Below are positions 45,321-54,243 of a DNA stretch of 64,000 bases, one piece after another; the stretch's first letter is position 1, and each line of letters begins with the position of its first letter. A model generated the notes under the pieces. The model was not told the origin of the DNA. It searched no databases and worked only from the letters and a program-made list of their open reading frames with translations. Both the position numbers and the translations under genes were made by a program. The stretch covers positions 310,001 to 374,000 of the forward strand of contig NZ_JAWDIR010000011.1 in assembly GCF_046156265.1 (NCBI RefSeq), given 5' to 3'. This DNA comes from CAMDHY01 sp046156265 (GTDB lineage: Bacteria > Pseudomonadota > Alphaproteobacteria > Rhizobiales > Segnochrobactraceae).

Positions 45321-45818
45321 ATGAAGATGCTGAGTGCTTCCGCTGTCGCGATGTCCGTCGTGCTCGCGACCACCGCCGCCCAGGCGGACATTCTCGCCAC
45401 GGCGACGAACGTCGAGCCTCAGGGTTTCACGGCAGGAGAGCCATCTCTTGTCGTTCTGGATGGCAATGACGACAAGTCGACCATCAGGTTCAAGACGTCG
45501 AAGGCCGGCCCGGTGGTCGTGGCGTTCTACGCCGAGTGCAGGATCGCAGGTGCCCCTGAGGCCTATGTGGACATCGACATTCTCGTCGACCCGGCCGGCA
45601 GCGGCGGCTTCGCGCCGATCCCGCCGACCAACGATGACAACGCGATGTGCACCGGCCACGAGGGCTTCCCTGGTCCCGGTGCCCGATCGGTCAGCGCCGT
45701 GACGGCGGGTGTGATCAACCTGCCGAAGGGCAATCACAAGGTGCGCGTCAGCGCCAAGTACGTCGGCGGCGAAGGCGCCGCGCTTCTCGACGACCTTCTG
45801 CTCGTTGTCGAGAATTGA
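45321..45818 (+). CDS. Secreted protein of unknown function
   Basis: A 165-residue protein with a signal peptide (AQA-D near residue 23). The mature part is predicted all-beta: SLVVLDGNDDKSTIRF, GPVVVAFYAECRI, AYVDIDILVDP and HKVRVSAKYV. Two cysteines (in AECRIAG and AMCTGHEG) could form one disulfide. No family was recognised. The ATG has GAGGTGAT upstream. A strong hairpin follows, so it is a single-gene unit with its own palindromic upstream site. Confidence 0.75.
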   Translation: MKMLSASAVAMSVVLATTAAQADILATATNVEPQGFTAGEPSLVVLDGNDDKSTIRFKTSKAGPVVVAFYAECRIAGAPEAYVDIDILVDPAGSGGFAPIPPTNDDNAMCTGHEGFPGPGARSVSAVTAGVINLPKGNHKVRVSAKYVGGEGAALLDDLLLVVEN

Positions 45819-45856
45819 CCGCCGCCTGACAGCAGAGCGCGCCTTCGGGCTCGCAA

Positions 45857-45882
45857 CGCCCGGCCCCCGGTGGGGCCGGGCG
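45857..45882. terminator. Strong terminator-like hairpin
   Basis: CGCCCGGCCCC (45857-45867) and GGGGCCGGGCG (45872-45882) form a perfect 11-bp stem with a CGGT loop, 39 bases after the secreted-protein gene. The T-tract is weak (TCTG). Confidence 0.65.
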
Positions 45883-46007
45883 TCTGCCGAGGCGCCGGGA
45901 GTGGTCACCAACGCTCTTCGCAACCGCCGGCGGCAGAACGCCGCCCGCGGAACGCATCCCGCCCGCCACTGTTACGTCTCACGGTGATCAATGCGCGAGA
46001 GGCGGAC

Positions 46008-48308
46008 ATGGCAGAGCGAGCGACCTATCGACCCTATGAACAACCGACAGGTGGCTGGGGGTCGGTCAAGTCGCTGATCAGGCATTCCACCCGCCAGCGC
46101 GCCGTCGGCGCCGTCCCGGCCCTCGTCCGCCACCACAACAAGCCCGGCGGCTACATGTGCACCAGTTGCGCCTGGGCGAAGCCGGCCGAGCCGCATGCCG
46201 CCGAATTTTGTGAGAACGGCGCCAAGGCGACGTTCTGGGACGTGACGGCGAAGCGCGCGACGCCGGACTTCTTCGCCGCCCACACGCTCACCACGCTGCG
46301 CGGCTGGTCCGACTACGAGCTCGAGAGCGCCGGCCGGCTCACCCACCCGCTGCGCTACGATGCCGCCGCCGACGTCTACCGGCAGACGAGCTGGCAAGAG
46401 GCGTTCGAGGCGATCGGGGCCAGGCTGAAGACCTACGAACCGAAAAGCGTTGTCTTCTACGCCTCGGGCCGCGCCTCGCTCGAGACCTCCTACATGTACC
46501 AGCTGCTGGCGCGCCTCTACGGCAACAACAACCTGCCGGACAGCTCCAACATGTGCCACGAGACGACGTCCGTGGCGCTGCCGCAGAGCATCGGCACGCC
46601 CGTCGGCACGGTGCTGCTCGACGACTTCGACCACACCGACTGCATCCTCTCCTTCGGCCAGAACGTCGGCACCAACGCGCCGCGCCTCCTGCACAGCCTG
46701 CAGGAGGCGAGCGAGCGCGGCGCCGCTATCATCGTCTTCAATCCGCTGCGCGAGCGCGGCTGGGAGGAATTCCTCAACCCCCAGCAGCCCGTGAAGATGC
46801 TGACGAACAGCCCGACCCGGATCGCCTCGGAGTACCATCAGGTTCGCGCGGGCGGCGACATCGCCGCGATGGTCGGCATCGCCAAGGCCCTCATCGCGCT
46901 CGACGCGGAGGCGTTTGCGAAGGACGGCGAGCCGGTGCTCGACGCTGCCTTCATCGCCGAGCACACCCACGGCTTCGACGCCTTCCGCGACTACGTGGAG
47001 GGGACCGCTTGGTCGGATATCCTCGACGCGTCCGGCCTGCCGCGCGCCGCGATAGAGGGCGCCGCCGCCACCTACGCCCGCGCCCGCGCCACCATCGCCA
47101 TCTACGGAATGGGCCTCACCCAGCACAAGCTTGGCGTCGACAACGTGCAGATGCTGGTCAACCTGCTGCTGATGCGCGGCCAGATCGGCAAGAAGGGCGC
47201 CGGCATCTGTCCGGTGCGCGGCCATTCCAACGTGCAGGGTCAGCGCACCGTCGGCATCGCCGAGAAGACCGACCTCGTGCCTCTCGACCGTCTCGCCGAG
47301 CAGTACGGCTTCGAGCCACCCCGCGAGGACGGTCTCAACACCGTCGACGCCTGCCACGCCATCGTCGCCGGCGAGATCCGCGCCTTCATCGGCCTCGGCG
47401 GCAACTTCCTGCGTGCCATCCCCGAGAAGGAGCTGATGGAGGAGCGCTGGCGCGGCCTCGACCTCTCGGTCCAGATCGCGACCCGCCTCAACCGCACACA
47501 GCTCGTCCCGGCGGCCGGCGACACCTGGCTGTTGCCGACGATCGTCCGCTCCGAGATCGACCAGCAGGCCGGCGTCCCGCAGATCGTCACGATGGAGGAT
47601 TCCACCACCTGCATCCACGCTTCCCGCGGCCAGTGGGAGCGGCCGGATGGCGACCTCCTGTCGGAGCCGGCGATCGTCGCCGGTCTGGCGGAAGCGTCGC
47701 TGCCGCCGAACCCGCTGGTGCCGTGGGACGCGTGGGTGGGCGACTACGGCCTGGTGCGCGACGCGATCGAGGTGACGTTCCCCGAGGACTTCCGCGACTT
47801 CAACCGACGCATGGACACGCCGGGCGGCTTCCCGCGGCCCGTGCCGGCGCGCGACCGCGTCTGGGAGACGGACACCGGCCGGGCGAACTTCAAGCTGCCG
47901 GCCGCGCTGTCGGCGAGCTTCGACGACGATGACGACGCCGACGTCCTCCGCCTCGTGACGCTGCGCTCCAACGACCAGTTCAACACCACCGTCTACGGCT
48001 ACGACGACCGCCTGCGCGGCATCCATGGCTCGCGGATGATCCTGATGATGAACCGCGACGACCGCGTCCGCCTCGGCATCGCCGAGGGCGGCGACGCGCG
48101 CCTCACCACCGTCGCCGGCGACGGCATCGTCCGCACCCTCGACGGCCTGCAGGTGATCGACTATCCGCTGCCAGCCGGCACCTGCGCCGGCTACTACCCG
48201 GAGCTCAACGTCCTCATCCCGCTCTGGCACCACGACGAGCAGAGCAAGACGCCGGCGGCGAAATCGGTGCCCGTGCGCGCCACGGCCGACGGCGCAGGAC
48301 CTGTGTAG
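46008..48308 (+). CDS. FdhF/YdeP-family molybdopterin oxidoreductase
   Basis: A 766-residue cytosolic protein of the formate-dehydrogenase-alpha-like YdeP family, carrying bis-MGD domains. The N-terminal cysteine cluster is C51, C54 and C68 (CTSC then EFC), giving CxxC-x13-C; the usual fourth cysteine of a 4Fe-4S ligand set is not obvious, as in other YdeP proteins. NMCHETTSVALPQS occupies the active-site region and GICPVRGHSNVQGQRT is conserved. The E. coli homologue is linked to acid resistance; the substrate is unknown. No fdhD gene is adjacent. Confidence 0.87.
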   Translation: MAERATYRPYEQPTGGWGSVKSLIRHSTRQRAVGAVPALVRHHNKPGGYMCTSCAWAKPAEPHAAEFCENGAKATFWDVTAKRATPDFFAAHTLTTLRGWSDYELESAGRLTHPLRYDAAADVYRQTSWQEAFEAIGARLKTYEPKSVVFYASGRASLETSYMYQLLARLYGNNNLPDSSNMCHETTSVALPQSIGTPVGTVLLDDFDHTDCILSFGQNVGTNAPRLLHSLQEASERGAAIIVFNPLRERGWEEFLNPQQPVKMLTNSPTRIASEYHQVRAGGDIAAMVGIAKALIALDAEAFAKDGEPVLDAAFIAEHTHGFDAFRDYVEGTAWSDILDASGLPRAAIEGAAATYARARATIAIYGMGLTQHKLGVDNVQMLVNLLLMRGQIGKKGAGICPVRGHSNVQGQRTVGIAEKTDLVPLDRLAEQYGFEPPREDGLNTVDACHAIVAGEIRAFIGLGGNFLRAIPEKELMEERWRGLDLSVQIATRLNRTQLVPAAGDTWLLPTIVRSEIDQQAGVPQIVTMEDSTTCIHASRGQWERPDGDLLSEPAIVAGLAEASLPPNPLVPWDAWVGDYGLVRDAIEVTFPEDFRDFNRRMDTPGGFPRPVPARDRVWETDTGRANFKLPAALSASFDDDDDADVLRLVTLRSNDQFNTTVYGYDDRLRGIHGSRMILMMNRDDRVRLGIAEGGDARLTTVAGDGIVRTLDGLQVIDYPLPAGTCAGYYPELNVLIPLWHHDEQSKTPAAKSVPVRATADGAGPV

Positions 48309-48369
48309 CGACGCGCTGCGCCGGTGCGGAGAGGCCCGAGCCGGAGTTCACCCCGGCGTTAGGGGCCGG

Positions 48370-48418
48370 TTGACATCTAGTTCAACGTCGAACTATAACG
48401 TTCAACGTTGAACTAGAT
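48370..48418 (+). promoter_or_regulatory. Consensus promoter overlapped by MarR-type palindromes
   Basis: TTGACA (48370-48375) and TATAAC (48394-48399), 18 bases apart, form a near-consensus promoter. A palindrome covers 48378-48395 (TAGTTCAAC/GTCGAACTA, one mismatch), and GTTCAACGTTGAAC (48400-48413) is perfect. The outer 14-bp arms at 48375-48388 and 48405-48418 are also perfectly inverted. The operon starting at 48431 ends with a MarR gene, so autorepression at these sites is likely. Confidence 0.75.
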
Positions 48419-48430
48419 GAGGTCGCGGTC

Positions 48431-49585
48431 ATGATGTCTCGTCGTCGCCTGTTCGCCGTCGCTGCCGGCGCGCTCGTCGCGGTCGGCGGCGGTGCTGCCG
48501 CCTTCCTTCTGACCCGCGAGCCGCACGCCGCGCGGGCACCCTGGGACCCGGCCGCCGTCGCCGACCTTCCCGACGACGCCCGGCTGCGGGCGTTGGCGCT
48601 GGCGATCCTCGCGCCCAATCCCCACAACCGCCAGCCGTGGCTGTTCGAACTCGTCGGCGACGACACGATCGCGGTCTACTGCGATCTCGATCGGCGGCTG
48701 CCGGAGACCGACCCCTTCGACCGCCAGATCACCATCGGCTTCGGCTGCTTCCTGGAGCTTCTCGCGATGGCCGCCGCGGCCGACGGCTACGCCGCGGAGA
48801 TCATGCTGTTCCCAGAGGGCGAGCCGCAGCCGCGCCTCGACGGGCGCCCGGTCGCGGTTGTGAGGTTCGCGCGCATCGGTGCGCCGCCGCCCGACCCGCT
48901 GTTCGGCCACCTGCGCGACCGCCGCTCGAACAAGGAGCCGTTCGATATGACCCGGCCCGTCCCGGCCGAGGCGCTCGCCGCCCTCGTCGCGGCCGCGCCC
49001 GATCTCACCCGCGCTTCCGCCGCGCCCGACCTCGTCGACGCCCTGCGCGCGCTCACCTTCCGCGCCTTCGAGATCGAGGCGGCGACGCCGCGCACGCACC
49101 TCGAGAGCATCCGGTTGCTGCGCATCGGCAAGGCCGAGATCGAAGCCTCGCCGGACGGCATCGACATCGGCGGCGCGGTGCCGGAGCTGCTCGCCACCGC
49201 CGGGCTGCTCACCCGCGAAGCCGCCGCCGATCCGACGTCGACGGCGTTCGCCCAGACGACAGCGATGTACCGCGAGATCATGCACACCGGCATGGCCTAT
49301 GCTTGGCTGGTGACGCCGGGCAACACTCGAGCCGACCAGCTCGCCGCCGGTCGCGCCTGGGTGCGCGTCAATCTCGCCGCCGCCGCCACTGGCCTGTCAG
49401 CGCACCCGGTCAGCCAGGCCCTGCAGGAATATCCGGAGATGCAGGGGGAGGCGCAGGCGCTCACGACCCTGCTCGGCGTTCCCGCCGACGCGACCCGCGT
49501 GCAGATGCTTGCCCGCATCGGCTATGGTCCGACGGTGCCGCCGAGCCCACGCTGGCCGGTCGAGACGAGGATGCGCCCTGCGTGA
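48431..49585 (+). CDS. Tat-exported nitroreductase-family-like protein
   Basis: A 384-residue protein. The N terminus has SRRRLFAVAAGALVAVGG, a Tat-type signal with twin arginines. The mature part resembles the Acg/nitroreductase-like group: APNPHNRQPWLFEL near residue 60, then YCDLDRRLPETDPFDRQ, with RRSNKEPFD further on. It may bind FMN and reduce a nitro compound or quinone outside the cytoplasm. The promoter lies in palindromes directly upstream, and the MarR gene overlaps its stop (GTGA). Confidence 0.8.
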   Translation: MMSRRRLFAVAAGALVAVGGGAAAFLLTREPHAARAPWDPAAVADLPDDARLRALALAILAPNPHNRQPWLFELVGDDTIAVYCDLDRRLPETDPFDRQITIGFGCFLELLAMAAAADGYAAEIMLFPEGEPQPRLDGRPVAVVRFARIGAPPPDPLFGHLRDRRSNKEPFDMTRPVPAEALAALVAAAPDLTRASAAPDLVDALRALTFRAFEIEAATPRTHLESIRLLRIGKAEIEASPDGIDIGGAVPELLATAGLLTREAAADPTSTAFAQTTAMYREIMHTGMAYAWLVTPGNTRADQLAAGRAWVRVNLAAAATGLSAHPVSQALQEYPEMQGEAQALTTLLGVPADATRVQMLARIGYGPTVPPSPRWPVETRMRPA

Positions 49586-50025
49586 CCACCGCCGACCCCG
49601 TCGTCTTCGCCGTCTTCAACGAGATCGCCATCATCGATCAGCTGGCGCAGGCGCGCCTCGCCAAGGTGCTGCCGGACGGGTTGCTGGTGCCGCACTTCAC
49701 CCTTCTCAACCATCTCGTGCGCGTCGGCGACGGCCGCAGCCCCGTCGACATCGCCCGTGCCTTCCAGATCACCAAGGGGGCGGTGACGAACACGCTGCAG
49801 CGCCTCGAAGCCCGCGGCCTTGTCCGGCTCGCGCCCGACCCCGACGACGGCCGGGCGAAGCGCGTCTTCCTGACGCCGGCGGGACGGGCCGCCCGCGAGC
49901 GCTGCATCGCCGCGGTCGCCGACCTGTTCGCCGATATCCACGGCCCCCTCGGCGACGGGCCGTTCGCGGCGGCCCTGCCGTTCCTGCGCGACCTGCGCCA
50001 AAGGCTGGACAAGGCACGCGATTGA
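49582..50025 (+). CDS. MarR-family transcriptional regulator
   Basis: A 147-residue winged-helix regulator. The recognition region is SPVDIARAFQITKGAVTNTLQRLE (split here as SPVDIARAFQI at about 54-64 and TKGAVTNTLQRLE after), and the wing is RLAPDPDDGRAKRVFLT. GTG 49582 overlaps the end of the nitroreductase-like gene. It most likely represses this two-gene operon at the palindromes at 48378-48413 and releases it on ligand binding. Confidence 0.9.
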   Translation: MTTADPVVFAVFNEIAIIDQLAQARLAKVLPDGLLVPHFTLLNHLVRVGDGRSPVDIARAFQITKGAVTNTLQRLEARGLVRLAPDPDDGRAKRVFLTPAGRAARERCIAAVADLFADIHGPLGDGPFAAALPFLRDLRQRLDKARD

Positions 50026-50139
50026 GCGGCCGCCAGCGGATCCGGTCCCGCGCCGGCACACGGGCGGCTTGATCCTCGCGCGCTGCGATGCGTGGATGGC
50101 CGGCGCCCGCGACCGCGGGCCTCGCCAGCCGGGGGCCTC

Positions 50140-51075
50140 ATGCACGCCGAACTCGCCGACACCCACATCGCCGTCCTCGGAGCGGGCCTCGTCGGCGCCG
50201 GATGGGCGGCGCTGTTCGTTCACCACGGCGCGACCGTTACCGTCTGGGACCCCGTGGCGGGCGCGCTCGACGCGGCGGAGAGCCGCATGGCCGCTCCCCT
50301 CGCGGCGCTCTCGCGGCTGTCGCCGGAAGCCGGGCCACGCGGACGGCTGTCGTTCACGCCATCTCTCGCCGAGGCCGTGGCGGACGCCGATCTGATCCAG
50401 GAGAACGCCCCGGAGAAGATCCCGCTCAAGCATGCGCTCTACGCCGAGGTCGAAGCGGCCGCACCGGCGGCGGCGATCATCGCCTCCTCGACCTCTTCGC
50501 TCACCTGGTCGGAGCTCGCGCCGGGACTGCGGCGGCCGGAGCGCTTCATCACCGCTCATCCGTTCAACCCGCCGCACCTGGTGCCCCTGGTCGAGCTCTA
50601 CGGCATCGACGATGCCGTCCTCGACCGTGCCGAGGCGATCTACCGGGCGGCCGGGCGCCGGCCCGTGCGGCTGAAGAAGGACGCCACCGGCCACATCGCC
50701 AACCGCCTCGCCTCGGCGCTGTGGCGCGAGGCCGTCAACATGGTCGCCGAGGGCATCGCCGACGTCGAGGCGATCGACGAGGCCCTCGTGCACGGGCCGG
50801 GGCTGCGCTGGTCGGTGATCGGCGCCCACATGGCCTACCACCTCGGTGGCGGCCCCGGCGGCATCGAGGCCTATCTCGAACACCTCGGGCCCAGCCAGGA
50901 GCGGCGCTGGGCGAGCCTCGGCAACCCGCGCCTGACGCCGGCGGTGCGCGCCGCCCTGATCGAGGGCGTCGCCCGCAAGGCCGCCGGCCGCGACATCGCC
51001 ACGCTGGAAGCCGAACGCGACGAAGCCCTCATTCGCGCCCTGCGCGCCCGGGGAGGGGAGGCGCAAAGCGGATAG
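50140..51075 (+). CDS. 3-hydroxyacyl-CoA dehydrogenase-family NAD oxidoreductase (L-carnitine dehydrogenase-like)
   Basis: A 311-residue enzyme with a Rossmann domain (AVLGAGLVGAGWA, about residues 11-23) and the 3HCDH C-terminal helical domain. ENAPEKIPLK, SSTSSLTWSEL and AHPFNPPHLVPLVEL are typical of 3-hydroxyacyl-CoA and L-carnitine dehydrogenases. The single-domain size favours the carnitine-dehydrogenase-like group, but no carnitine genes are adjacent. ATG 50140 gives the motif at the expected distance from the N terminus. Confidence 0.83.
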   Translation: MHAELADTHIAVLGAGLVGAGWAALFVHHGATVTVWDPVAGALDAAESRMAAPLAALSRLSPEAGPRGRLSFTPSLAEAVADADLIQENAPEKIPLKHALYAEVEAAAPAAAIIASSTSSLTWSELAPGLRRPERFITAHPFNPPHLVPLVELYGIDDAVLDRAEAIYRAAGRRPVRLKKDATGHIANRLASALWREAVNMVAEGIADVEAIDEALVHGPGLRWSVIGAHMAYHLGGGPGGIEAYLEHLGPSQERRWASLGNPRLTPAVRAALIEGVARKAAGRDIATLEAERDEALIRALRARGGEAQSG

Positions 51076-51278
51076 CGCCGGCCCGCCGGGCGCCTGATGC
51101 GCGCCCTCTGAAGCCGCCTTCAAGGAAACGTGTCGCACCTGCGGCGATCGACACGCTGGATTCGCCACGCCGGGGATGCTTGTCTGCCGGTGTGCAGTTC
51201 GTCCATGGCGTGTTGTGACGACGTCGGGCGCCGTGCGATGCGGCCGTGACGCCGGCGGGATTTCGGGAGCACGAAGAC

Positions 51279-51590
51279 ATGCCGATCCTCGTCCGCTTTC
51301 TGATCCGTCACGCCCTGATCGGCTTCGCTGTGGCGTTCGTGTTCGTCGGGGCGCTCCTCGCCTTCGACGTCGCCCGGCTCGGCACCCTGGTGTGGGCGTC
51401 CTCCACCGGTGGCATCGCCGTGGCGGCGCTGACCTTCGCTCTCGGCCTCACCTTCGGCAGCGTGCAGATGGGCGTCGCCGTCATGCTGCTTGGCGAGGAC
51501 GCCGATCCGCCCGCCCGCGGCGGCGGCCGCCGCATGGCTCTCGCGCCCCTCGTCCACCGGCTCGCACCGGTCGTCGCGCGCCGCCGGTGA
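51279..51590 (+). CDS. Small membrane protein of unknown function
   Basis: A 103-residue protein with two predicted membrane helices (about 10-27 and 35-60, FAVAFVFVGALLAF and IAVAALTFALGLTFG) and an Arg/Gly-rich C-terminal tail. GGGAG lies about nine bases before the ATG. No family was recognised. Confidence 0.55.
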   Translation: MPILVRFLIRHALIGFAVAFVFVGALLAFDVARLGTLVWASSTGGIAVAALTFALGLTFGSVQMGVAVMLLGEDADPPARGGGRRMALAPLVHRLAPVVARRR

Positions 51591-51629
51591 TCGCGCGGCG
51601 CCTCCGCTGACCTCGATCTACGGCCTCCG

Positions 51630-51748
51630 TCACACCGCCGTGCCGACGAGGGCGCCGATGGCGGCGGTGGCCGCCCTTGCCGACGCCCCCGGAACGCCAC
51701 CCGGAGCGCCACTTCACCACTTCGGCGCCGCCTGCCCGGGCGCCGCAC
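51630..51748 (-). pseudogene. Degenerate copy of the 3' end of the VIT-family gene
   Basis: Bases 51630-51670 match the 3' end of the intact VIT gene (52844-52884) at 40 of 41 positions, stop codon included. Alignment continues with more differences and at least one single-base gap to about 51748, covering the last 39 or so codons. Reading in the VIT frame soon breaks. Orientation is the same, so the two copies are direct repeats flanking the RTX gene. The rest of the 267-base gap shows no gene. Confidence 0.75.
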
Positions 51749-51857
51749 CGCAGGCGGTCGGTCCGGGCACTTCATCGGCGGTTCGGATCAGAGGCGGTAG
51801 TCGTCCGGAGCGCCGGCGGCCCATGGGCAGGGCGCTCATTCAGCGCCCGCGCTAAGC

Positions 51858-52553
51858 TCAGAAAAGGAAATCCGAGTCGTCGATGTCGCGAGCCTTAACG
51901 CCGTTGAGCCGAATTTCCATGTCCTCGTAAGATACCACTGAACCTGCTTTGGTTCGCGTGATGGTAAGATCGTCGAAATTCAAATCATCTCCGCGGAATT
52001 TGATGTGATCTTTGCCTTGCTTGAAGTCTCGAATGACGCTTTCCGTTTCCCGGCCAACAGTGAACTCAAAGTTATCCTCACCTCTTCCGCCGGTCAGAAT
52101 ATCGCGGCCGCCCCGCCCCTGTATCTGGTCATCACCATTACCACCGAATATACGCTCCCCATCACGGCACCCTCGTATTAGATCGTCGCCACCGTAGCCA
52201 TATATTTTATCTCTTCCGCCCAAGTTCAATACGACGTCATCTCCATCTCCAAGCTTGATGACGTCATTATTTTTGGTTGTGGTGATTCCAAAATTTGAAT
52301 CACTGTCGCGGATATTGATATATAGACTATCAATATGCTTATTTACAATGTCAAGATGACCGTTTTTGTCGATCGTGTATACAGTTTTATCATTCTTATC
52401 AGGACTATACTGCAACAGATATTTTCTGTTGTCATAGAAATATAGTCCAAAATCTTGATCTTTGACGAACAAGTCCGCTAGAGAGACGTATCGGCCGTTC
52501 GACTCAACGTACAGATCCGCGCCGGTATCTTTCAGTTCGAAGCGTGCTTTCAC
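51858..52553 (-). CDS. RTX/hemolysin-type calcium-binding repeat protein
   Basis: A 231-residue protein. The central part (about 95-165) holds glycine-rich RTX nonapeptide repeats such as LGDGDDVVL, YGYGGDDLI and FGGNGDDQI, which bind calcium in a beta-roll. The N-terminal third has no signal peptide and may form a small adhesin or enzyme-like domain; RTX proteins usually leave by a type I system, not seen nearby. GTG 52553 has GGGAG upstream. The gene is clearly more AT-rich than its surroundings, suggesting transfer. Confidence 0.82.
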   Translation of the reverse strand: MKARFELKDTGADLYVESNGRYVSLADLFVKDQDFGLYFYDNRKYLLQYSPDKNDKTVYTIDKNGHLDIVNKHIDSLYINIRDSDSNFGITTTKNNDVIKLGDGDDVVLNLGGRDKIYGYGGDDLIRGCRDGERIFGGNGDDQIQGRGGRDILTGGRGEDNFEFTVGRETESVIRDFKQGKDHIKFRGDDLNFDDLTITRTKAGSVVSYEDMEIRLNGVKARDIDDSDFLF

Positions 52554-52843
52554 GGATGTCTCTCCCGGTGGGTGCCTGGGTGGGACTTGTCTACTCGCAC
52601 TACCAGAGCGAGTGGAGGAGCACAATGTTGAGTAAGGCATCGTCGAAATCGGGAGTGACCTGCGCGCGGTGGGGGCGCGCTGGTTCATTCCCGGTTCGAC
52701 GACGAAGTCGCACGCTGATGCCGGACACCTTCGCGTGACGCTGTGCACCGGATTGTAGTCACCGGGCCCCGTGCGCCGGACCCGGCGCGCCCCGGCTCTC
52801 TGCGCGTCTCACGGTGAGGAGCCGCCGGCCGCCCGCCGGCGCC

Positions 52844-53539
52844 TCAGACCGCCGTGCCGACGAGGGCGCCGATGGCGGCGGTGGCGGCCATTGCGAGCGC
52901 CCCCCAGAAGGCCACCCGCAGCGCCGCCTTCACCATGCCGGCGCCGCCCGCCCGCGCGCCGACGGCGCCGAGGAGGGCGAGGAAGGCGACCGAGGCGGCG
53001 GAGACCGCGGGTGCGAGAAGGTCGGCCGGCGCGACCACCGCGACGACGATCGGGAAGGCGGCGCCGACCGCGAAGGTCCCGGCCGACGTCAGCGCCGCCT
53101 GCACGGGCCGGGCGCTGACGATCTCCGAGATGCCGAGCTCGTCGCGGGCGTGGGCGGCGAGCGCGTCGCCCTTCATCAGTTCCTCCGCGACCTGCCGGGC
53201 GAGCCCCGGCGACAGTCCGCGCTCGACATAGATCTGCGCGAGCTCGTCGGTCTCGAAGGCGGGGGAGGTGGCGAGCTCGAGGCGCTCGCGCGCGAGGTCG
53301 GCGTTCTCGGTGTCGGACTGCGACGAGACGGAGACGTACTCGCCGGCGGCCATCGACATCGACCCGGCGACCAGCCCGGCGATGCCCGCCACCAGCACGT
53401 CGGAGGGCGCGGTGGCGGCGGCGGCGACACCGACGATCAGGCTGGCGGTCGAGATGATGCCGTCGTTCGCGCCGAGCACGGCCGCCCGCAGCCAGCCGAT
53501 GCGCTGGATCATGTGTCCTTCGGTATGGCTGCGGCCCAT
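52844..53539 (-). CDS. VIT1/CCC1-family membrane transporter
   Basis: A 231-residue protein with five predicted membrane helices, two before and three after a hydrophilic middle. LRAAVLGANDGIISTASLIVG (about 16-36, cut here) is the signature; SMAAGEYVSVSSQSDTE and the acidic ERLELA..PAF.TDELAQIY segment include likely metal-binding Glu/Asp. The family moves Fe2+ or Mn2+ out of the cytoplasm. ATG 53539 has AAGGAGAG six bases upstream. Its 3' end is partly duplicated at 51630-51748. Confidence 0.9.
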   Translation of the reverse strand: MGRSHTEGHMIQRIGWLRAAVLGANDGIISTASLIVGVAAAATAPSDVLVAGIAGLVAGSMSMAAGEYVSVSSQSDTENADLARERLELATSPAFETDELAQIYVERGLSPGLARQVAEELMKGDALAAHARDELGISEIVSARPVQAALTSAGTFAVGAAFPIVVAVVAPADLLAPAVSAASVAFLALLGAVGARAGGAGMVKAALRVAFWGALAMAATAAIGALVGTAV

Positions 53540-53640
53540 GCGTCGCTCTCCTTCCCCGGCACGGAGAGGCGGGGCGCGTTCGACCGCGTCACCCGCCCCG
53601 GCGTGCCCTGCCCAAGGCCCCCGAGCCCGTTCAGTCGGGC

Positions 53641-54243
53641 TCACTCGCTCGTCTTGGCGCGCTTGCGTCCAGTGATCATCGCCGCGACGAGATTCTCACC
53701 GTGCGCCAGGCTGGCGACGAGGACACCAGCAATATGCAGCCCGACGAGCAGCAGTGTGACATTGACGCTGATCTCGTGCGCCTCCTCCACCCACTCGACG
53801 CCCCAGAAGGCGTCCGTCGTCATCAGGATGCCGGTGCCGCAGATCACCGACAGCATGACCAGGAGCGCCAGGATCATCGCCCCGCCGGCCGGGTTGTGGC
53901 CGAGATGGCGCCGCGCCCGCAGTCGCGCGGTGTCGAGGATGTGGCGGACCACGACCGACGGGTGGTGGACGAAATCGGTGAAGCGGGCGTGGGTGCTGCC
54001 GAACAGGCCCCAGAAGACGCGGAAGACGAGGAGGCCGACGATCGTGTAGCCGGCGATCTCGTGGACCGTCTGGAGTTCGTCGCCGGTCGCCCACGCCGTC
54101 ACGAAGGCCGCGACGAGTGACCAGTGGAAGATGCGGACGAGCGGGTCCCACACCCGGACGGTGCGCGGTGACCCGGTCTGGCCGGAGGACGCCGGCGGCA
54201 GGACGCCGCCGGCTCCGGCCTTCTCGGATGAGAAGGCGTCCAT
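53641..54243 (-). CDS. Cytochrome b561-like membrane protein
   Basis: A 200-residue four-helix membrane cytochrome. Candidate heme ligands are H40 (RIFHWSL), H61 (TVHEIAGY) and histidines in EEAHEISVN and VGLHIAG. The VRVWDPLVRIFHW opening is typical of the cytochrome b/b6-domain family, which passes electrons from quinol to a periplasmic partner. Its ATG overlaps the stop of the PepSY gene by one base, so they form an operon, divergent from a two-component system. Confidence 0.87.
   Translation of the reverse strand: MDAFSSEKAGAGGVLPPASSGQTGSPRTVRVWDPLVRIFHWSLVAAFVTAWATGDELQTVHEIAGYTIVGLLVFRVFWGLFGSTHARFTDFVHHPSVVVRHILDTARLRARRHLGHNPAGGAMILALLVMLSVICGTGILMTTDAFWGVEWVEEAHEISVNVTLLLVGLHIAGVLVASLAHGENLVAAMITGRKRAKTSE

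Noticed and set aside
45972..48233. 753-codon minus-strand frame
   Set aside because: It is antisense to the YdeP-type gene and has no recognisable motif.
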